64,000 nt of DNA from Nonomuraea jabiensis (lineage in GTDB: Bacteria > Actinomycetota > Actinomycetes > Streptosporangiales > Streptosporangiaceae), in the NCBI RefSeq assembly GCF_014204795.1, contig NZ_JACHMB010000001.1, positions 3,286,001 to 3,350,000 on the forward strand. The letters run 5' to 3'. How positions within the stretch are numbered: the stretch's first letter is position 1; each line of letters starts with the position of its first letter. Shown here one piece after another: positions 7,042 to 15,538 of this stretch. The notes under the pieces were generated by a model, which had not been told where the DNA came from, did no database searches, and saw nothing but the letters and a program-made list of their open reading frames with translations. The position numbers were made by a program, and so were the translations under genes.

Positions 7042-8480
7042 CTCAGCCGCACATCCCGCCCGCACAGAACTTCCGCGCACAGGACTACCACCGCCAGGCG
7101 GCCGACCTCACGCGAGACCGTGACGACCTGCTCGCGCAAGCACGGCACATCCTGAACACCGCCGAAGCCGAGGGCCGCGACCTCACCGAGGCGGAGCGCA
7201 CCGAGCACGCCGAGCTGCTCACCCGCATCGAGGGGCGCACGACCGACATCGCCACCAGCCAGGACCGCGCCAACCGGATGGATCACCTGATCCACACCGT
7301 GCGCAGCGGCCGGGCCGGCTTCGAGCACGGCGACGGCAACCGCCCGGTCGACTACGGGACGCAGCAGTTCGGCGATCGGCAGTACGCCTCGCTGAGCGTT
7401 ACCCGCAACGAGGCGGTCTATCGCCGCGGCGACCCTGGCGTGTCGTGGGTGCGCGACCTGGTCGCCGCAGGCATGCACCACGACCGCGACGCCGCCGACC
7501 GGCTCCGCAGCAACAACCGCGAGGTCGCCGGCCTGACCCGCGCCCTGTCCACGACGGACGGCGCCGGCGGCGAGTTCGTGCCGCCCGCGTGGCTGGTCTC
7601 CGAGTGGGTGCACCTGGCGCGCGCCGGCCGCGTGGTCGCCAACCGGATGCGCGGCCAGACCCTCCCGGCAGGCACCGACGTGATCAACCTGCCGAGGGTG
7701 GCGACCGGCACGAGCACCGCCGAGCAGGCCACGCAGAACACCGCCGTGTCGAACACTGACGCCACGACCGACAGCGTGGCCGCGAACGTGGCGACGCTCG
7801 CCGGTCAGCAGGTCGTCTCCCTGCAGCTCATCGAGCAGAGCCCGGTCAACATCGATGACGTACTGCTCGCCGACCTGCTCGCCGATCTGGCGGTCAAGGT
7901 GGACACGTTCGTGATCAACAACAACGCGGCGAACAAGCGAGGACTGCTCAACGTGAGCGGCCTCAACGCGATCTCGTACACGGACGCCTCGCCAACGGTC
8001 GGCGAGCTGTATCCCAAGCTGGCCGACGCGATCCAGCAGATCCACACCGGACGCTTCATGGCCGCGGACCACATCTTCATGCACCCGCGCCGGTGGGCGT
8101 GGATCATGGCGGCGGTGGACACGCAGTCCCGGCCGCTTGCGGTCCCGGCGGCAAACGCTCCGCAGAACGTGATCGCGGCGGTGGGCACCGTGGCGGCGGA
8201 GGGCTTCGTGGGCAGCATGCACGGTTTGCCCGTTTTTGTCGATCCGAACATTCCGGTCAATTTGGGCGCGGGCACCAATGAGGACCGGGTCATCGTCGCT
8301 CGCGCGAACGACGTGATCCTTTATGAGAGCCTGCCCCGTGCCGAGGCGTTCCGCGAGCCGCTCGCTGCACAGATGAGCGTCCTGCTCAGGGTGTACGAGT
8401 ACGTCGCCCTGCACAGTGCCCGATACCCGAAGTCCATCAGCGTGATCAGCGGTACCGGGCTGATCGCGCCGACGTTCTAA
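7038..8480 (+). CDS. HK97-type major capsid protein
   Basis: 480 residues from ATG 7038. The first 110 residues are a coiled-coil delta/scaffold domain (AQARHILNTAEAEGRDLTEAERTEHAELLTRI). The HK97 fold follows: GGEFVPPAWLVSEWV, GTSTAEQATQN, then QQVVSLQLIEQSP, DHIFMHPRRWAWIM, GLPVFVDPNIP, and EAFREPLAAQMSVLLRVYEY near the end. It forms the head shell and is probably trimmed by the upstream protease. The frame is intact. Portal and terminase are not found nearby. Confidence 0.95.
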   Translation: MTQPHIPPAQNFRAQDYHRQAADLTRDRDDLLAQARHILNTAEAEGRDLTEAERTEHAELLTRIEGRTTDIATSQDRANRMDHLIHTVRSGRAGFEHGDGNRPVDYGTQQFGDRQYASLSVTRNEAVYRRGDPGVSWVRDLVAAGMHHDRDAADRLRSNNREVAGLTRALSTTDGAGGEFVPPAWLVSEWVHLARAGRVVANRMRGQTLPAGTDVINLPRVATGTSTAEQATQNTAVSNTDATTDSVAANVATLAGQQVVSLQLIEQSPVNIDDVLLADLLADLAVKVDTFVINNNAANKRGLLNVSGLNAISYTDASPTVGELYPKLADAIQQIHTGRFMAADHIFMHPRRWAWIMAAVDTQSRPLAVPAANAPQNVIAAVGTVAAEGFVGSMHGLPVFVDPNIPVNLGAGTNEDRVIVARANDVILYESLPRAEAFREPLAAQMSVLLRVYEYVALHSARYPKSISVISGTGLIAPTF

Positions 8481-8490
8481 GGCGGCCCCC

Positions 8491-8799
8491 ATGAGCCAGG
8501 CCGAGTGGGACGTCACTCACCTCGACCCCGTCACGGGGACGCCGAGCTGGGACGAGCAGGCCATACACAGGAGTGGGGCCGGCGCGGAACGGGAGCCCGC
8601 GCCGGACCCCGAGGCGGTGCACGCCCAAGCTCTTTTCCGGGAGCGCGAGGGGTACGTCCGCCGCGGCCTGGCTGACCGCGTGGCCGCCGTCGACGCCGAG
8701 CTGACCCGGTTGGGCCATCCGGGGCCCGCCGGGCAGCAGGTGACCGCCAAGCCTGCCCGCAAGAGCCGGGCCAGGAAGGTTACCGATGGCGTCGCGTGA
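8491..8799 (+). CDS. Hypothetical protein after capsid
   Basis: 102 residues from ATG 8491. The N-terminal half is acidic (VTHLDPVTGTPSWDEQ), the middle is a helix (LFREREGYVRRGLADRVAAVDAELTR) and the end is basic (KPARKSRARKV). It overlaps the tape measure start by 14 bases. The position suggests a head-completion or spacer protein, but it is too short for a usual connector. Function unknown. Confidence 0.6.
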   Translation: MSQAEWDVTHLDPVTGTPSWDEQAIHRSGAGAEREPAPDPEAVHAQALFREREGYVRRGLADRVAAVDAELTRLGHPGPAGQQVTAKPARKSRARKVTDGVA

Positions 8800-11700
8800 C
8801 CTGATCATCGCGCTGAAGTCGAAGTGGGATGACAGCGGCTTCCAGCACGGCAACACGAGTACCAAGGCGTTCGCAAGCGAGTTGGGGCGGCTGGAGCGGC
8901 AGGCCCGGCAGCAGCGTGAGGCGCTCGCGCAGAGCGGCGCCCAGGCCGGCCGGTTCAGCGAGCAGCTCGACGACATCGGCCGCACGTCTATCCGCACCCG
9001 CCGATTGCTGGAGAACGCCACCCGGCGGCTTCCGGCGATCGAGATCACGGCGGACACCGGGGACGCTGAGCGGGAAGTCGCGGCCCTCTCGACGCGTCTT
9101 CGGGCGCTGTCAGACATGCGCATCGGGATCGACGTCGATGCCCGGGAGGCGGCGAACGAGGCGGAGGCGATCCGCCGTCAGCTGACCGAGCTGGCGGCGA
9201 TGAACCCCGAGGTGTTCGTCGGCGCCAACGTCGAGCGCGCCATCCGCGATCTGGACCGGGTCGAGCGGGAGGCCCGCGACCTCGACCGCCGCGTCAACGT
9301 CAAGGTCGACGTGGACGGGGCCAGCGCGGCGTCCGCGGCGATCGGCTTGATCGGATCGGCACTCGCCACAGTCCGCTCGTCTGCCCCACTCACCGGGGCG
9401 GCGGTGGCGGCCGGGATCGGTGCGCTGCCTGGCATTGCCGCCGTTGCGGCCAACGCGGTCACGGTCGGTCTGGGCGGGGCCCTGGCCGCCCTGGGCCTGG
9501 CCGCGGCGCACGGCTCGGATGCCGCACAGGACGCGATCGGACACCTGAAGGAGGCGGCCAAGCGCGAGGCCGCCCTGATGGGTCAACCCTTCGAATCGGT
9601 CTGGACCAAGATCGTTCAAGTTGCCGAGCGTGAGCTGATCAAGCTGTCGCCGGTGGTCCGCCGCAACCTCGCCGAGCTCGCCCCCGAATTCGAGGGCTTC
9701 GTCGACGATGCGGGCGCCAGCCTGGAGGAGCTCACGCCGACCCTCGACGGAGTCGAGCGCGCGTTCTCCGCTGTGCTGTCCAAGCTCGGTCCCCAGATGC
9801 CGGAGATCCTCCGACATTTTGCTGCGGCGATCAATGCGATCACCCAGGCCGTCGAAGAGGACCCGCAGCTCCTGGCCGATTTCGTGACCAACCTCGCCAA
9901 GGTGACCGAGTGGGCGGCCAACGCCACCGCATCCCTCGCGAAATTCGTGAGGTGGTCGCAAGAAAACGCGGCGGCGATCAAGGGGCTGATCGCCGTGACC
10001 AACCCGGCCGCCGGCGCCCTGGGGCTCTTCGTGGGCCAGGCGGACGAGGCCGGGCGCACGAGCCTCAACATGGGCCTGGCCACCCGCGAGGCGGCCGATG
10101 ACCTCAAGGTGATCGGCACGTCCGCCGACGAAGCGTCACAGGAGATGCGCGCGGCTTGGGCGTCCGCGTACGCCGAGTTCTCCAAGCTGGGCGACCTGCT
10201 GTCCTCCGCCCGCTCCCGGGCGTCCGGACAAGAGAGCCTGGCGGCCGCGCAAGCGCGCGCGGCTGAGGTACAGAAGCAGGGCGCCGAGCGGATCGCACGG
10301 GCGGAACGCGAGCTCGCCGACACTCAGGAGCAAGCCGCGGAGCGCGTGAAGGCTGCCAAGCAGCGGGTTGCGGACGCGCACCGGCAGGCCGCCGAGGCGG
10401 TGGAGGCCGCCCAGGAGCGGGTGCGGGACGCCGAGGCCGCCGTGACCGCGGCGGAGGAGGAAGGGGCCCGCCGGGTCGAGGACGCTCAGCGGCGCGTCGA
10501 CGACGCCCGTGAGCAGATGGCGAGGGTCGCCGAGGAGTCCGGCCGCCGGATTGAGGACGCCGCACAGAGGTTGGCCGACGCCCAGGCGGACGCCGCGGCA
10601 CGGCAGGTGGACGCCGAGCGGCGCGTGGCCGACGCCCACCGGCGCACGCAGGAGGCGGTCGAGGACCTCACTGCCGCGCGGGAGCGGGCGCAAGAGCGCA
10701 TCGAGGACCTGATCGCCGCTGAGTCCGGCGCTGCCCTCGACGAAGAGGGCGCGCAACTCGCGATCGACCGAGCCCGGCAGCGCCTCGACGAGATCAACGC
10801 CGATCCGAACGCGACCGAGCTGGACCGGCGCGAGGCGGACCTGGCCTACAGGCAAGCGCTCCAGCGGCTGGAGGAGGTCCGCCGGCGCAACGCCGAGCTG
10901 CGCGACGACCTGGCCGACGCGCAACGTCGGGGGATCGACGGCTCGACCGAGGTCGTGGATGCGATCGGCCGGATCGAGGATGCCCGTCGCGCCGAGGCCG
11001 AAGCCGCGGATGCCGCGGCCCGGCAGCGGGAGGAGTCCGCCCGCACGGTGGCTGATGCCGAGCAGGCCCTGGCGTCCGCGTACGCCGAGGCGGCCCGGCA
11101 GAGGGAGGACGCTGCTCGGGGCCTGGCGGACGCCGAGGCCGAGCTGGACCAGACGCGGGTCGAGTCAGCGAAAGCCGTGCAGGAGGCTCAGAAGGAGGTC
11201 GCTCGCGCCCAGCAGGACGCCGCCCAGGTGGCCAAGGACTCCGCTCGCACGGTCGCGGAGGCGCAGGCGGAAGCCGCCAAGGCGGTTCGGGACGCCTCCC
11301 GGGAGATCGCCGACGCTGAGCGGGCCGTCCGCGATACCCGGCAGGAAGCCGCTCGCGACACCCGCTCCGCCAATGACAGCGTGCTGGAGTCGTGGGCCAA
11401 GCTGCGCGGTGACGCCAAGCTGACCAGCGCCGAGCTGCTCACCGAGCTCGAGAGGCAAGTCCGCGATCAGGAACAATGGCGGGCCAACTTGGTCCACCTG
11501 GCCGGCCGAGTGCCCCCGGAGATGCTCGACGAACTGGCCAAATTGGGGCCGGGCGCGGCCGGCGTCGTCGCCACCGCGGCGCAGATGTCGGACGCGGAGC
11601 TGGCCAAGCTGATCGGCTTGTACGGCCGGTCGGGCAAGTCGGCCGGCGACGAGTTCGCCAAGAACCTGAACGAGGCCGAGGACGTGTTGCGCCTGATCGG

Positions 11701-12286
11701 GTACCGCCACGGCGAGGCGGTCGCCGACCAGGTCCGACGGGCCATGGACAATGGCCGGCTGAGCGTGTTCGAGGCGGCGAGGCGGATCGGCCTGGAGATA
11801 GACCGGGGAATCATGGGTGACCGGGTGGTCACCATCCGAACCGAGGCACAAGAGTTCGCGGCGCGGATCTCCCAGCAGGCCAATGGCGGCATCCTGACCG
11901 GCTTCGCGGACGGCGGCATCGCCCGGTTCGCGGCCGGCGGCGAGCACCACGTCGCACAGATCGCGTCGGCGAACACGATCCGCGTGTGGGCGGAGCCGGA
12001 GACGCAGGGGGAGGCTTACATCCCGCTCGCGACCTCGAAGCGGCAGCGTTCGGAGGAGATTCTCGGCGAGGTCGCGGAGCGGTTCGGCGGCCGGTACTAC
12101 CGCACGATGCCCGTGAGCCGCTCGCCTGTCTCGGCGAACCTGGGCAGCATGCTCCGTCCGATGAACAACTACAGCATCACGGTGCAGGTGCCGCCGAACG
12201 CCGACATGGCCAACATCGGAGCGACGACCGTGCGCGCGATCCAGGAGTTCGAGCGCCGCTCGGGGACCGGGTGGCGGGCGAAGTGA
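8786..12286 (+). CDS. Tail tape measure protein
   Basis: 1166 residues. Residues about 30-175 are helical. About 180-245 is a strongly hydrophobic Ala/Gly region, typical of tape measure proteins. Residues about 475-870 are a very long charged coiled coil made of repeated ADAxRxxxEAxxxA units of about 14 and 28 residues. The C-terminus has the family signature GILTGFADGGIARFAAGGEHHVAQI, followed by AEPETQGEAYIPLA. Such proteins set tail length; this one would fit a tail of roughly 170 nm if the usual rule holds (inference). No tail tube, chaperone or distal tail gene adjoins it, which is unusual. Confidence 0.9.
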   Translation: MASRDLIIALKSKWDDSGFQHGNTSTKAFASELGRLERQARQQREALAQSGAQAGRFSEQLDDIGRTSIRTRRLLENATRRLPAIEITADTGDAEREVAALSTRLRALSDMRIGIDVDAREAANEAEAIRRQLTELAAMNPEVFVGANVERAIRDLDRVEREARDLDRRVNVKVDVDGASAASAAIGLIGSALATVRSSAPLTGAAVAAGIGALPGIAAVAANAVTVGLGGALAALGLAAAHGSDAAQDAIGHLKEAAKREAALMGQPFESVWTKIVQVAERELIKLSPVVRRNLAELAPEFEGFVDDAGASLEELTPTLDGVERAFSAVLSKLGPQMPEILRHFAAAINAITQAVEEDPQLLADFVTNLAKVTEWAANATASLAKFVRWSQENAAAIKGLIAVTNPAAGALGLFVGQADEAGRTSLNMGLATREAADDLKVIGTSADEASQEMRAAWASAYAEFSKLGDLLSSARSRASGQESLAAAQARAAEVQKQGAERIARAERELADTQEQAAERVKAAKQRVADAHRQAAEAVEAAQERVRDAEAAVTAAEEEGARRVEDAQRRVDDAREQMARVAEESGRRIEDAAQRLADAQADAAARQVDAERRVADAHRRTQEAVEDLTAARERAQERIEDLIAAESGAALDEEGAQLAIDRARQRLDEINADPNATELDRREADLAYRQALQRLEEVRRRNAELRDDLADAQRRGIDGSTEVVDAIGRIEDARRAEAEAADAAARQREESARTVADAEQALASAYAEAARQREDAARGLADAEAELDQTRVESAKAVQEAQKEVARAQQDAAQVAKDSARTVAEAQAEAAKAVRDASREIADAERAVRDTRQEAARDTRSANDSVLESWAKLRGDAKLTSAELLTELERQVRDQEQWRANLVHLAGRVPPEMLDELAKLGPGAAGVVATAAQMSDAELAKLIGLYGRSGKSAGDEFAKNLNEAEDVLRLIGYRHGEAVADQVRRAMDNGRLSVFEAARRIGLEIDRGIMGDRVVTIRTEAQEFAARISQQANGGILTGFADGGIARFAAGGEHHVAQIASANTIRVWAEPETQGEAYIPLATSKRQRSEEILGEVAERFGGRYYRTMPVSRSPVSANLGSMLRPMNNYSITVQVPPNADMANIGATTVRAIQEFERRSGTGWRAK

Positions 12287-12293
12287 GAAAGGG

Positions 12294-12368
12294 GGCCGTC
12301 CTCGGAGGGGCCCGGCTCGCAGCGGCGCCAGGCGCGTTCGGCGGCGCGAGCGTGATCCGAGGACGGCC
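12294..12368. terminator. Large branched hairpin between convergent genes
   Basis: GGCCGTCCTCGGA (12294-12306) and TCCGAGGACGGCC (12356-12368) are perfect 13-base inverted repeats. The 49 bases between them also pair, for example CTCGC with GCGAG. It begins 8 bases after the tape measure stop and ends 3 bases before the end of the opposing gene, so a bidirectional terminator is the simplest reading. Confidence 0.7.
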
Positions 12369-12370
12369 GT

Positions 12371-13015
12371 CTACACCCCCACTCGGGGAACCCCTCCAGT
12401 CCCTCGGGCGGGGGCGGTCTGTGGCTCGGCTGCGAGCCTCAGGTCGTCGAGAGTGACCAGGAGTTGTTTGGCCAGCGTGTAGTCGAGCCGGGCGAACGCG
12501 TCCAGCGGTATCTCCGTCGCCTGTCCCACGGCCACGAGGCGGTTTCCGGCCCGCTGGTACACCTCTCCTGCCACGGCGTATGGTTCGACGTCTCGGGCGG
12601 TGTAGACACGCGAGTGCTTCCGCAGAATGGGGCACAGCATGCGAGCCTCGGGGATGCAGGCCCGGCACGTCGGTGGCGCGTTGGTGGACAGCTCGCCCGC
12701 AGGAGTGCGGATCGGGTCGTCCGCCATCACCCACCAGATCCGGCCGTTCTCGTCTTTGGCCGACTGCCCGCACACCTGACACAGGCAGTGCCACATGCAC
12801 CGGCGCTGGCGGATCGTGTTGACCAGCTTCCACTGGGGATTGCCCGCGCGGGAGAGGCCGTGCCGATGCCACAGCACTCCGAACATCCAGTCCGTCTCAA
12901 CCGGGTCGGCATAGGAGAGCCGGATACCATCCGTCGCCTCCGCCGATCGGGCGAGCGCCAGCTGGTAGGTGACATCTTCCCCGTCGTAGGCGGTGACGTA
13001 GGGGACGCGCCTCAC
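12371..13015 (-). CDS. Conserved cysteine-rich hypothetical protein
   Basis: 214 residues from GTG 13015, with GGCGGGAGA as Shine-Dalgarno. Cysteine groups are visible: RRCMWHCLCQVCGQS and later NAPPTCRACIPEARMLCP, so one or two zinc sites are likely. Around them: YADPVETDWMFGVLWHRHGL and GRIWWVMADDP. I recognise the NAPPTCRACIPEA pattern from actinobacterial genes near phage-like repressors, but its function is not known to me. It is the last of three overlapping leftward genes. Confidence 0.75.
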   Translation of the reverse strand: MRRVPYVTAYDGEDVTYQLALARSAEATDGIRLSYADPVETDWMFGVLWHRHGLSRAGNPQWKLVNTIRQRRCMWHCLCQVCGQSAKDENGRIWWVMADDPIRTPAGELSTNAPPTCRACIPEARMLCPILRKHSRVYTARDVEPYAVAGEVYQRAGNRLVAVGQATEIPLDAFARLDYTLAKQLLVTLDDLRLAAEPQTAPARGTGGVPRVGV

Positions 13016-13167
13016 GGCCAGTCTCCCGCCACGAACGGCACGTCGCCCGAATCTTCCGGCAACTTGCCGGAAGGGACCCAGACCCACCGCAGGCGCTTGA
13101 AGGGCGGCACGACGGCGGGACGCCTGGGAGCGGACTCGCCGTCGTGCCGGTCTAGGGGTTCCCTCAT
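13012..13167 (-). CDS. Small hypothetical protein, coupled on both sides
   Basis: 51 residues from ATG 13167. The start overlaps the stop of the DUF6907 gene (ATGA) and the stop overlaps the GTG of the cysteine-rich gene (GTGA). The sequence contains PPFKRLRWVWVPSGKLPEDSG and ends in VAGDWP. The double overlap and a reasonable amino acid mix support it. Function unknown. Confidence 0.6.
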   Translation of the reverse strand: MREPLDRHDGESAPRRPAVVPPFKRLRWVWVPSGKLPEDSGDVPFVAGDWP

Positions 13168-13466
13168 AGCTCGCCCGCCAATCGGGCCAGCTCCAACAGC
13201 GCGCGCGCCAGCTCGACAGCCTCGCCTGGGAGGAGGCGCGCGACCGGCTGCTCGTCAACTTCCATGTGGATCAGCGGGCGAGCGTCGTCCGGGCCCTGTC
13301 TGAGGTCGAGGTAGAGGCGCGGCGTGTGCGCGGCGGTGCCGTCCGCCGTCACCGTCACGTCGAGCAGCTCGGCGAGATGCCTCGCCTCGCCGTCATGGTC
13401 CCCGGCGCACCAGGCCGGGCAGGTGGCGGGCGGTGGTGTGGGGGATACGGACCGGGAGGTGCCCAT
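13164..13466 (-). CDS. DUF6907 family protein
   Basis: 100 residues from ATG 13466. Characteristic features are CPAWCAGDHDGEARHLAEL near residue 20, and HMEVDEQPVARLLPGEAVELARALLEL at the end. The family is widespread next to actinobacterial regulators and mobile elements, role unknown. A TTG start at 13502 is possible but less likely. It lies downstream of the Scr1-type regulator and an operator-like palindrome (13508-13520), so its expression may depend on that repressor. Confidence 0.75.
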   Translation of the reverse strand: MGTSRSVSPTPPPATCPAWCAGDHDGEARHLAELLDVTVTADGTAAHTPRLYLDLRQGPDDARPLIHMEVDEQPVARLLPGEAVELARALLELARLAGEL

Positions 13467-13507
13467 GGCTAGGACGGTAGGGCGGTGATTTGCGCGCGAC
13501 AATGATT

Positions 13508-13520
13508 ATTCTCGAATATT
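13508..13520. promoter_or_regulatory. Operator-like palindrome, copy 1
   Basis: ATTCTCGAATATT, overlapping the perfect palindrome TCGAATATTCGA. The 12-base core ATTCTCGAATAT recurs, inverted, at 15145-15156 in front of the other leftward transcription unit. It is a good candidate for the binding site of the Scr1-type regulator. Confidence 0.55.
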
Positions 13521-13563
13521 CGATATCGCTGGTGTTGAGGGCTGAGCAGCGAAAACGCGAGAA

Positions 13564-14400
13564 TCAGCGGGTGAGATCGTCCAGTGCGCATGTGATCAGT
13601 TTCCGGGCCGCGGCGCCGTAGCTGGCAGTGGCCGCGAGCTTGTCGAAGACGCGTCCGTACAGCGCGATTTCCTGGGGTTGGGTCAGCGTCAGCTCGGCGC
13701 CGATCGTCTCGACCAGGACGCGCTTATCGTCGAAGATCCAAAATCCGTGCTTGGGGGACTCGGTCAGCTCGGCGTCGAACCCGATGACGCCGACGTGGAC
13801 GGTCCTCATGGCGCACAGGGACACGAGCCGGTCGAGTTGCCCGGCCATCACCTCGACGGGGCACAGCCGGTACCGTAACGCGGCCTCGGTCAGCACGAAG
13901 TGCAGACGCTTCCCCGGCCGGTACAGGACCTCCTGTCGCTGCATGCGGACGCGCACGCCCTCGTCTACATCGTTCGGGAGCCCGTGACGCTCGATGGACT
14001 GGGCGAGGCGGTGGCGCGCGTAGTCGGGGGTCTGCAGGAGGCCGGGGATCACCGTTGTCTCGAACGCGCGAATATGCTTGGCCGCGGCCTCGAGAGAGAT
14101 GCTCTGCCGCTGGCGGGCCGACGTGCCCGCGCCGAGTTGCCTCCGCCACTCGGCATACATGGTCTCCAGGACATCCAGCCGGGCCAGCAGCCGCTCAGCC
14201 TCGCCCGCGCGGCCAGTGGCCTGCGTCCAAGCGAGAATGTCTTCCCGGGTCGGTGTCTGCCGCCCTGTCTCGATCTTGCTGACCTTGGATTGAGGCCACC
14301 CGAGCAGCTCCGCGAGGGCTGTTCCGGTGTACCCGGAACCCTTGCGGGCCTCGCGGAGCTCTCGGCCGAGGCCCTCGCGGGCCTCTTGTACTCGGGTCAC
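13564..14400 (-). CDS. Scr1-type XRE transcriptional regulator (HTH plus DUF5753)
   Basis: 278 residues from GTG 14400. The helix-turn-helix occupies about residues 10-65 (LGRELREARKGSGYTGTALAELLGWPQSKVSKIETGRQTP). The DUF5753 domain follows, with IRAFETTVIPGLLQTPDYAR and RVRMQRQEVL. Such proteins often pair with DUF397 proteins in toxin-antitoxin-like or developmental switches. Here the partner is a DUF6879 gene 11 bases upstream. It is probably the element's lysogeny or maintenance regulator (inference). An ATG at 14469 would overlap the upstream gene and is less likely. Confidence 0.85.
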   Translation of the reverse strand: MTRVQEAREGLGRELREARKGSGYTGTALAELLGWPQSKVSKIETGRQTPTREDILAWTQATGRAGEAERLLARLDVLETMYAEWRRQLGAGTSARQRQSISLEAAAKHIRAFETTVIPGLLQTPDYARHRLAQSIERHGLPNDVDEGVRVRMQRQEVLYRPGKRLHFVLTEAALRYRLCPVEVMAGQLDRLVSLCAMRTVHVGVIGFDAELTESPKHGFWIFDDKRVLVETIGAELTLTQPQEIALYGRVFDKLAATASYGAAARKLITCALDDLTR

Positions 14401-14411
14401 GGGAAGCAGTT

Positions 14412-14930
14412 CTACCTTCCCGCGTACTGGTCGTACGGCATCGCGTGGTGCCAGGCCGCATCCCGCCACTGGCAGTGACGCAGCACCATGTCGGGATCGG
14501 TCACCAGCTCATGCTGAAGAGGCCGATCCTGATCGTCGAAGTTGAGCAGGACGAGCCGCGCGGAATCGAAGATCGCGAAGTCGTGATCTGGCAATTCCAA
14601 CGTCGCAGCGTGCGTGCGCGGCAGGTATCGGACGTCCTCGCCCGCAGCCGCATTCAGCGGAGCGCCGGCCAGCAGCCACCGCACATAGTCGCTGTGCGGT
14701 TCGGTGACGACGCGGACCCGCTCGACCCGCTTGCCCTCCCCGGTGGCCGCTTTCATCTTGGCCAACCAGGGCCTGGCGGCTCGTTCCGGGTCAGGCTGCC
14801 CCGCGAGGAACCTTCGGAGAGACTCCTGTTCGGACGGGACGTCGTACCGGTCGCGCACCTCGAACTTGAAAGCGGTGTGCTGGAACGCGTCCCACAACGC
14901 GCCGAACTCGGCCGGGGTGAGCAGAGCCAC
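14412..14930 (-). CDS. DUF6879 family protein
   Basis: 172 residues from GTG 14930, with GGAG seven bases before. Recognisable blocks: FQHTAFKFEVRDRYDVP, VERVRVVTEPHSDYVRWLL, AGEDVRYLPR, DHDFAIFDSARLVLL and WRDAAWHHAMPY. The family is found next to DUF5753 regulators in actinobacteria, and a toxin-antitoxin-like role has been suggested by this neighbourhood, but the biochemical function is not established. It is between the 65-residue protein and the regulator in one leftward unit. Confidence 0.85.
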   Translation of the reverse strand: MALLTPAEFGALWDAFQHTAFKFEVRDRYDVPSEQESLRRFLAGQPDPERAARPWLAKMKAATGEGKRVERVRVVTEPHSDYVRWLLAGAPLNAAAGEDVRYLPRTHAATLELPDHDFAIFDSARLVLLNFDDQDRPLQHELVTDPDMVLRHCQWRDAAWHHAMPYDQYAGR

Positions 14931-15128
14931 TCAGGACTCCTGCGCGAAGCGCAGCAGCGCTTTGGGGATCTCCACGAACGTCTCGCCCGGTAGGACGTCG
15001 CGCAGCTCGGCGAGCGCTTCGGGGTCGGTCACCCGGTCGCCCTGGACCACGTAGGTTCCGCGGTCGGTCTCGTACAAGGTGGGGCACTGACCGTCGTCCG
15101 ACGTGGTGCCGAGGAACCTTAGCTTCAT
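14931..15128 (-). CDS. Small conserved protein upstream of DUF6879
   Basis: 65 residues from ATG 15128, preceded by GGGAGGG at good spacing. The pattern MKLRFLGTTSDDGQCPTLY, then TDRGTYVVQG and a C-terminal VEIPKALLRF is one I recall from the gene that precedes DUF6879 genes in Streptomyces. Its stop abuts the GTG of DUF6879. An operator-like palindrome lies 17 bases upstream, so it is the first gene of the unit. Confidence 0.75.
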   Translation of the reverse strand: MKLRFLGTTSDDGQCPTLYETDRGTYVVQGDRVTDPEALAELRDVLPGETFVEIPKALLRFAQES

Positions 15129-15144
15129 GCTCGGAGCCCTCCCC

Positions 15145-15156
15145 ATATTCGAGAAT
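15145..15156. promoter_or_regulatory. Operator-like palindrome, copy 2
   Basis: ATATTCGAGAAT is the exact reverse complement of the core at 13508-13519. It lies just upstream of the Shine-Dalgarno of the 65-residue gene, where a repressor would block the DUF6879/Scr1 unit. This fits autoregulation. Confidence 0.55.
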
Positions 15157-15231
15157 TTCCTGGACCACCCCGATAGTGAACGGCGAATAGCGGCCGGTCA
15201 ATGGGTCGTCGCGGAGGGCGCCGCGAACGAC

Positions 15232-15267
15232 GACGCCCCGCCACCCGGCGAGGGGTGACGGGGCGTC
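15232..15267. terminator. Terminator hairpin
   Basis: GACGCCCCG (15232-15240) pairs with CGGGGCGTC (15259-15267), and CCACCC with GGGGTG inside. It follows the leftward gene ending at 15290. A second hairpin, ACTGGAAA (15271-15278) with TTTCCAGT (15283-15290), touches that stop codon. Confidence 0.7.
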
Positions 15268-15289
15268 GGAACTGGAAAGTGGTTTCCAG

Positions 15290-15538
15290 TCAGCGCCTGC
15301 GGGCGCGCTCGCGGTCGAGGTCGATCACCTCGCCGCCATCGAAGTTGTAGATGAGCGTCACGAGCTGCGCGTTGCAGCGCCTCAGCGCGGCGTACTCCTC
15401 GGCGCCGAGCTGCCGCCCGCCGCCCATGATGCCGGACGACGCGGCAACCAGCCTGCGCACGACATCGGCGAGGCTGCGCGCGTCGGCGCGGCTGAGCATG
15501 ACCGGTTCGGCCGGGTGCCCGATGGCCTCGGCGGTCAT
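15290..15538 (-). CDS. Hypothetical protein
   Basis: 82 residues from ATG 15538, one base overlapping the upstream stop. Mainly helical: LSRADARSLADVVRRLVAA, then AEEYAALRRCNAQLVTLIYN and a basic end, RERARRR. No family recognised. It forms a two-gene leftward unit with the gene at 15538-15753 and ends at two hairpins. Confidence 0.6.
   Translation of the reverse strand: MTAEAIGHPAEPVMLSRADARSLADVVRRLVAASSGIMGGGRQLGAEEYAALRRCNAQLVTLIYNFDGGEVIDLDRERARRR

Noticed and set aside
5188..7080. Long minus-strand open frame (630 codons) across the HNH to protease region
   Set aside because: It is antisense to genes with clear families (HNH nuclease, prohead protease) and its product is Arg/Ala/Gly-rich with no recognisable fold. 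High GC produces such frames.
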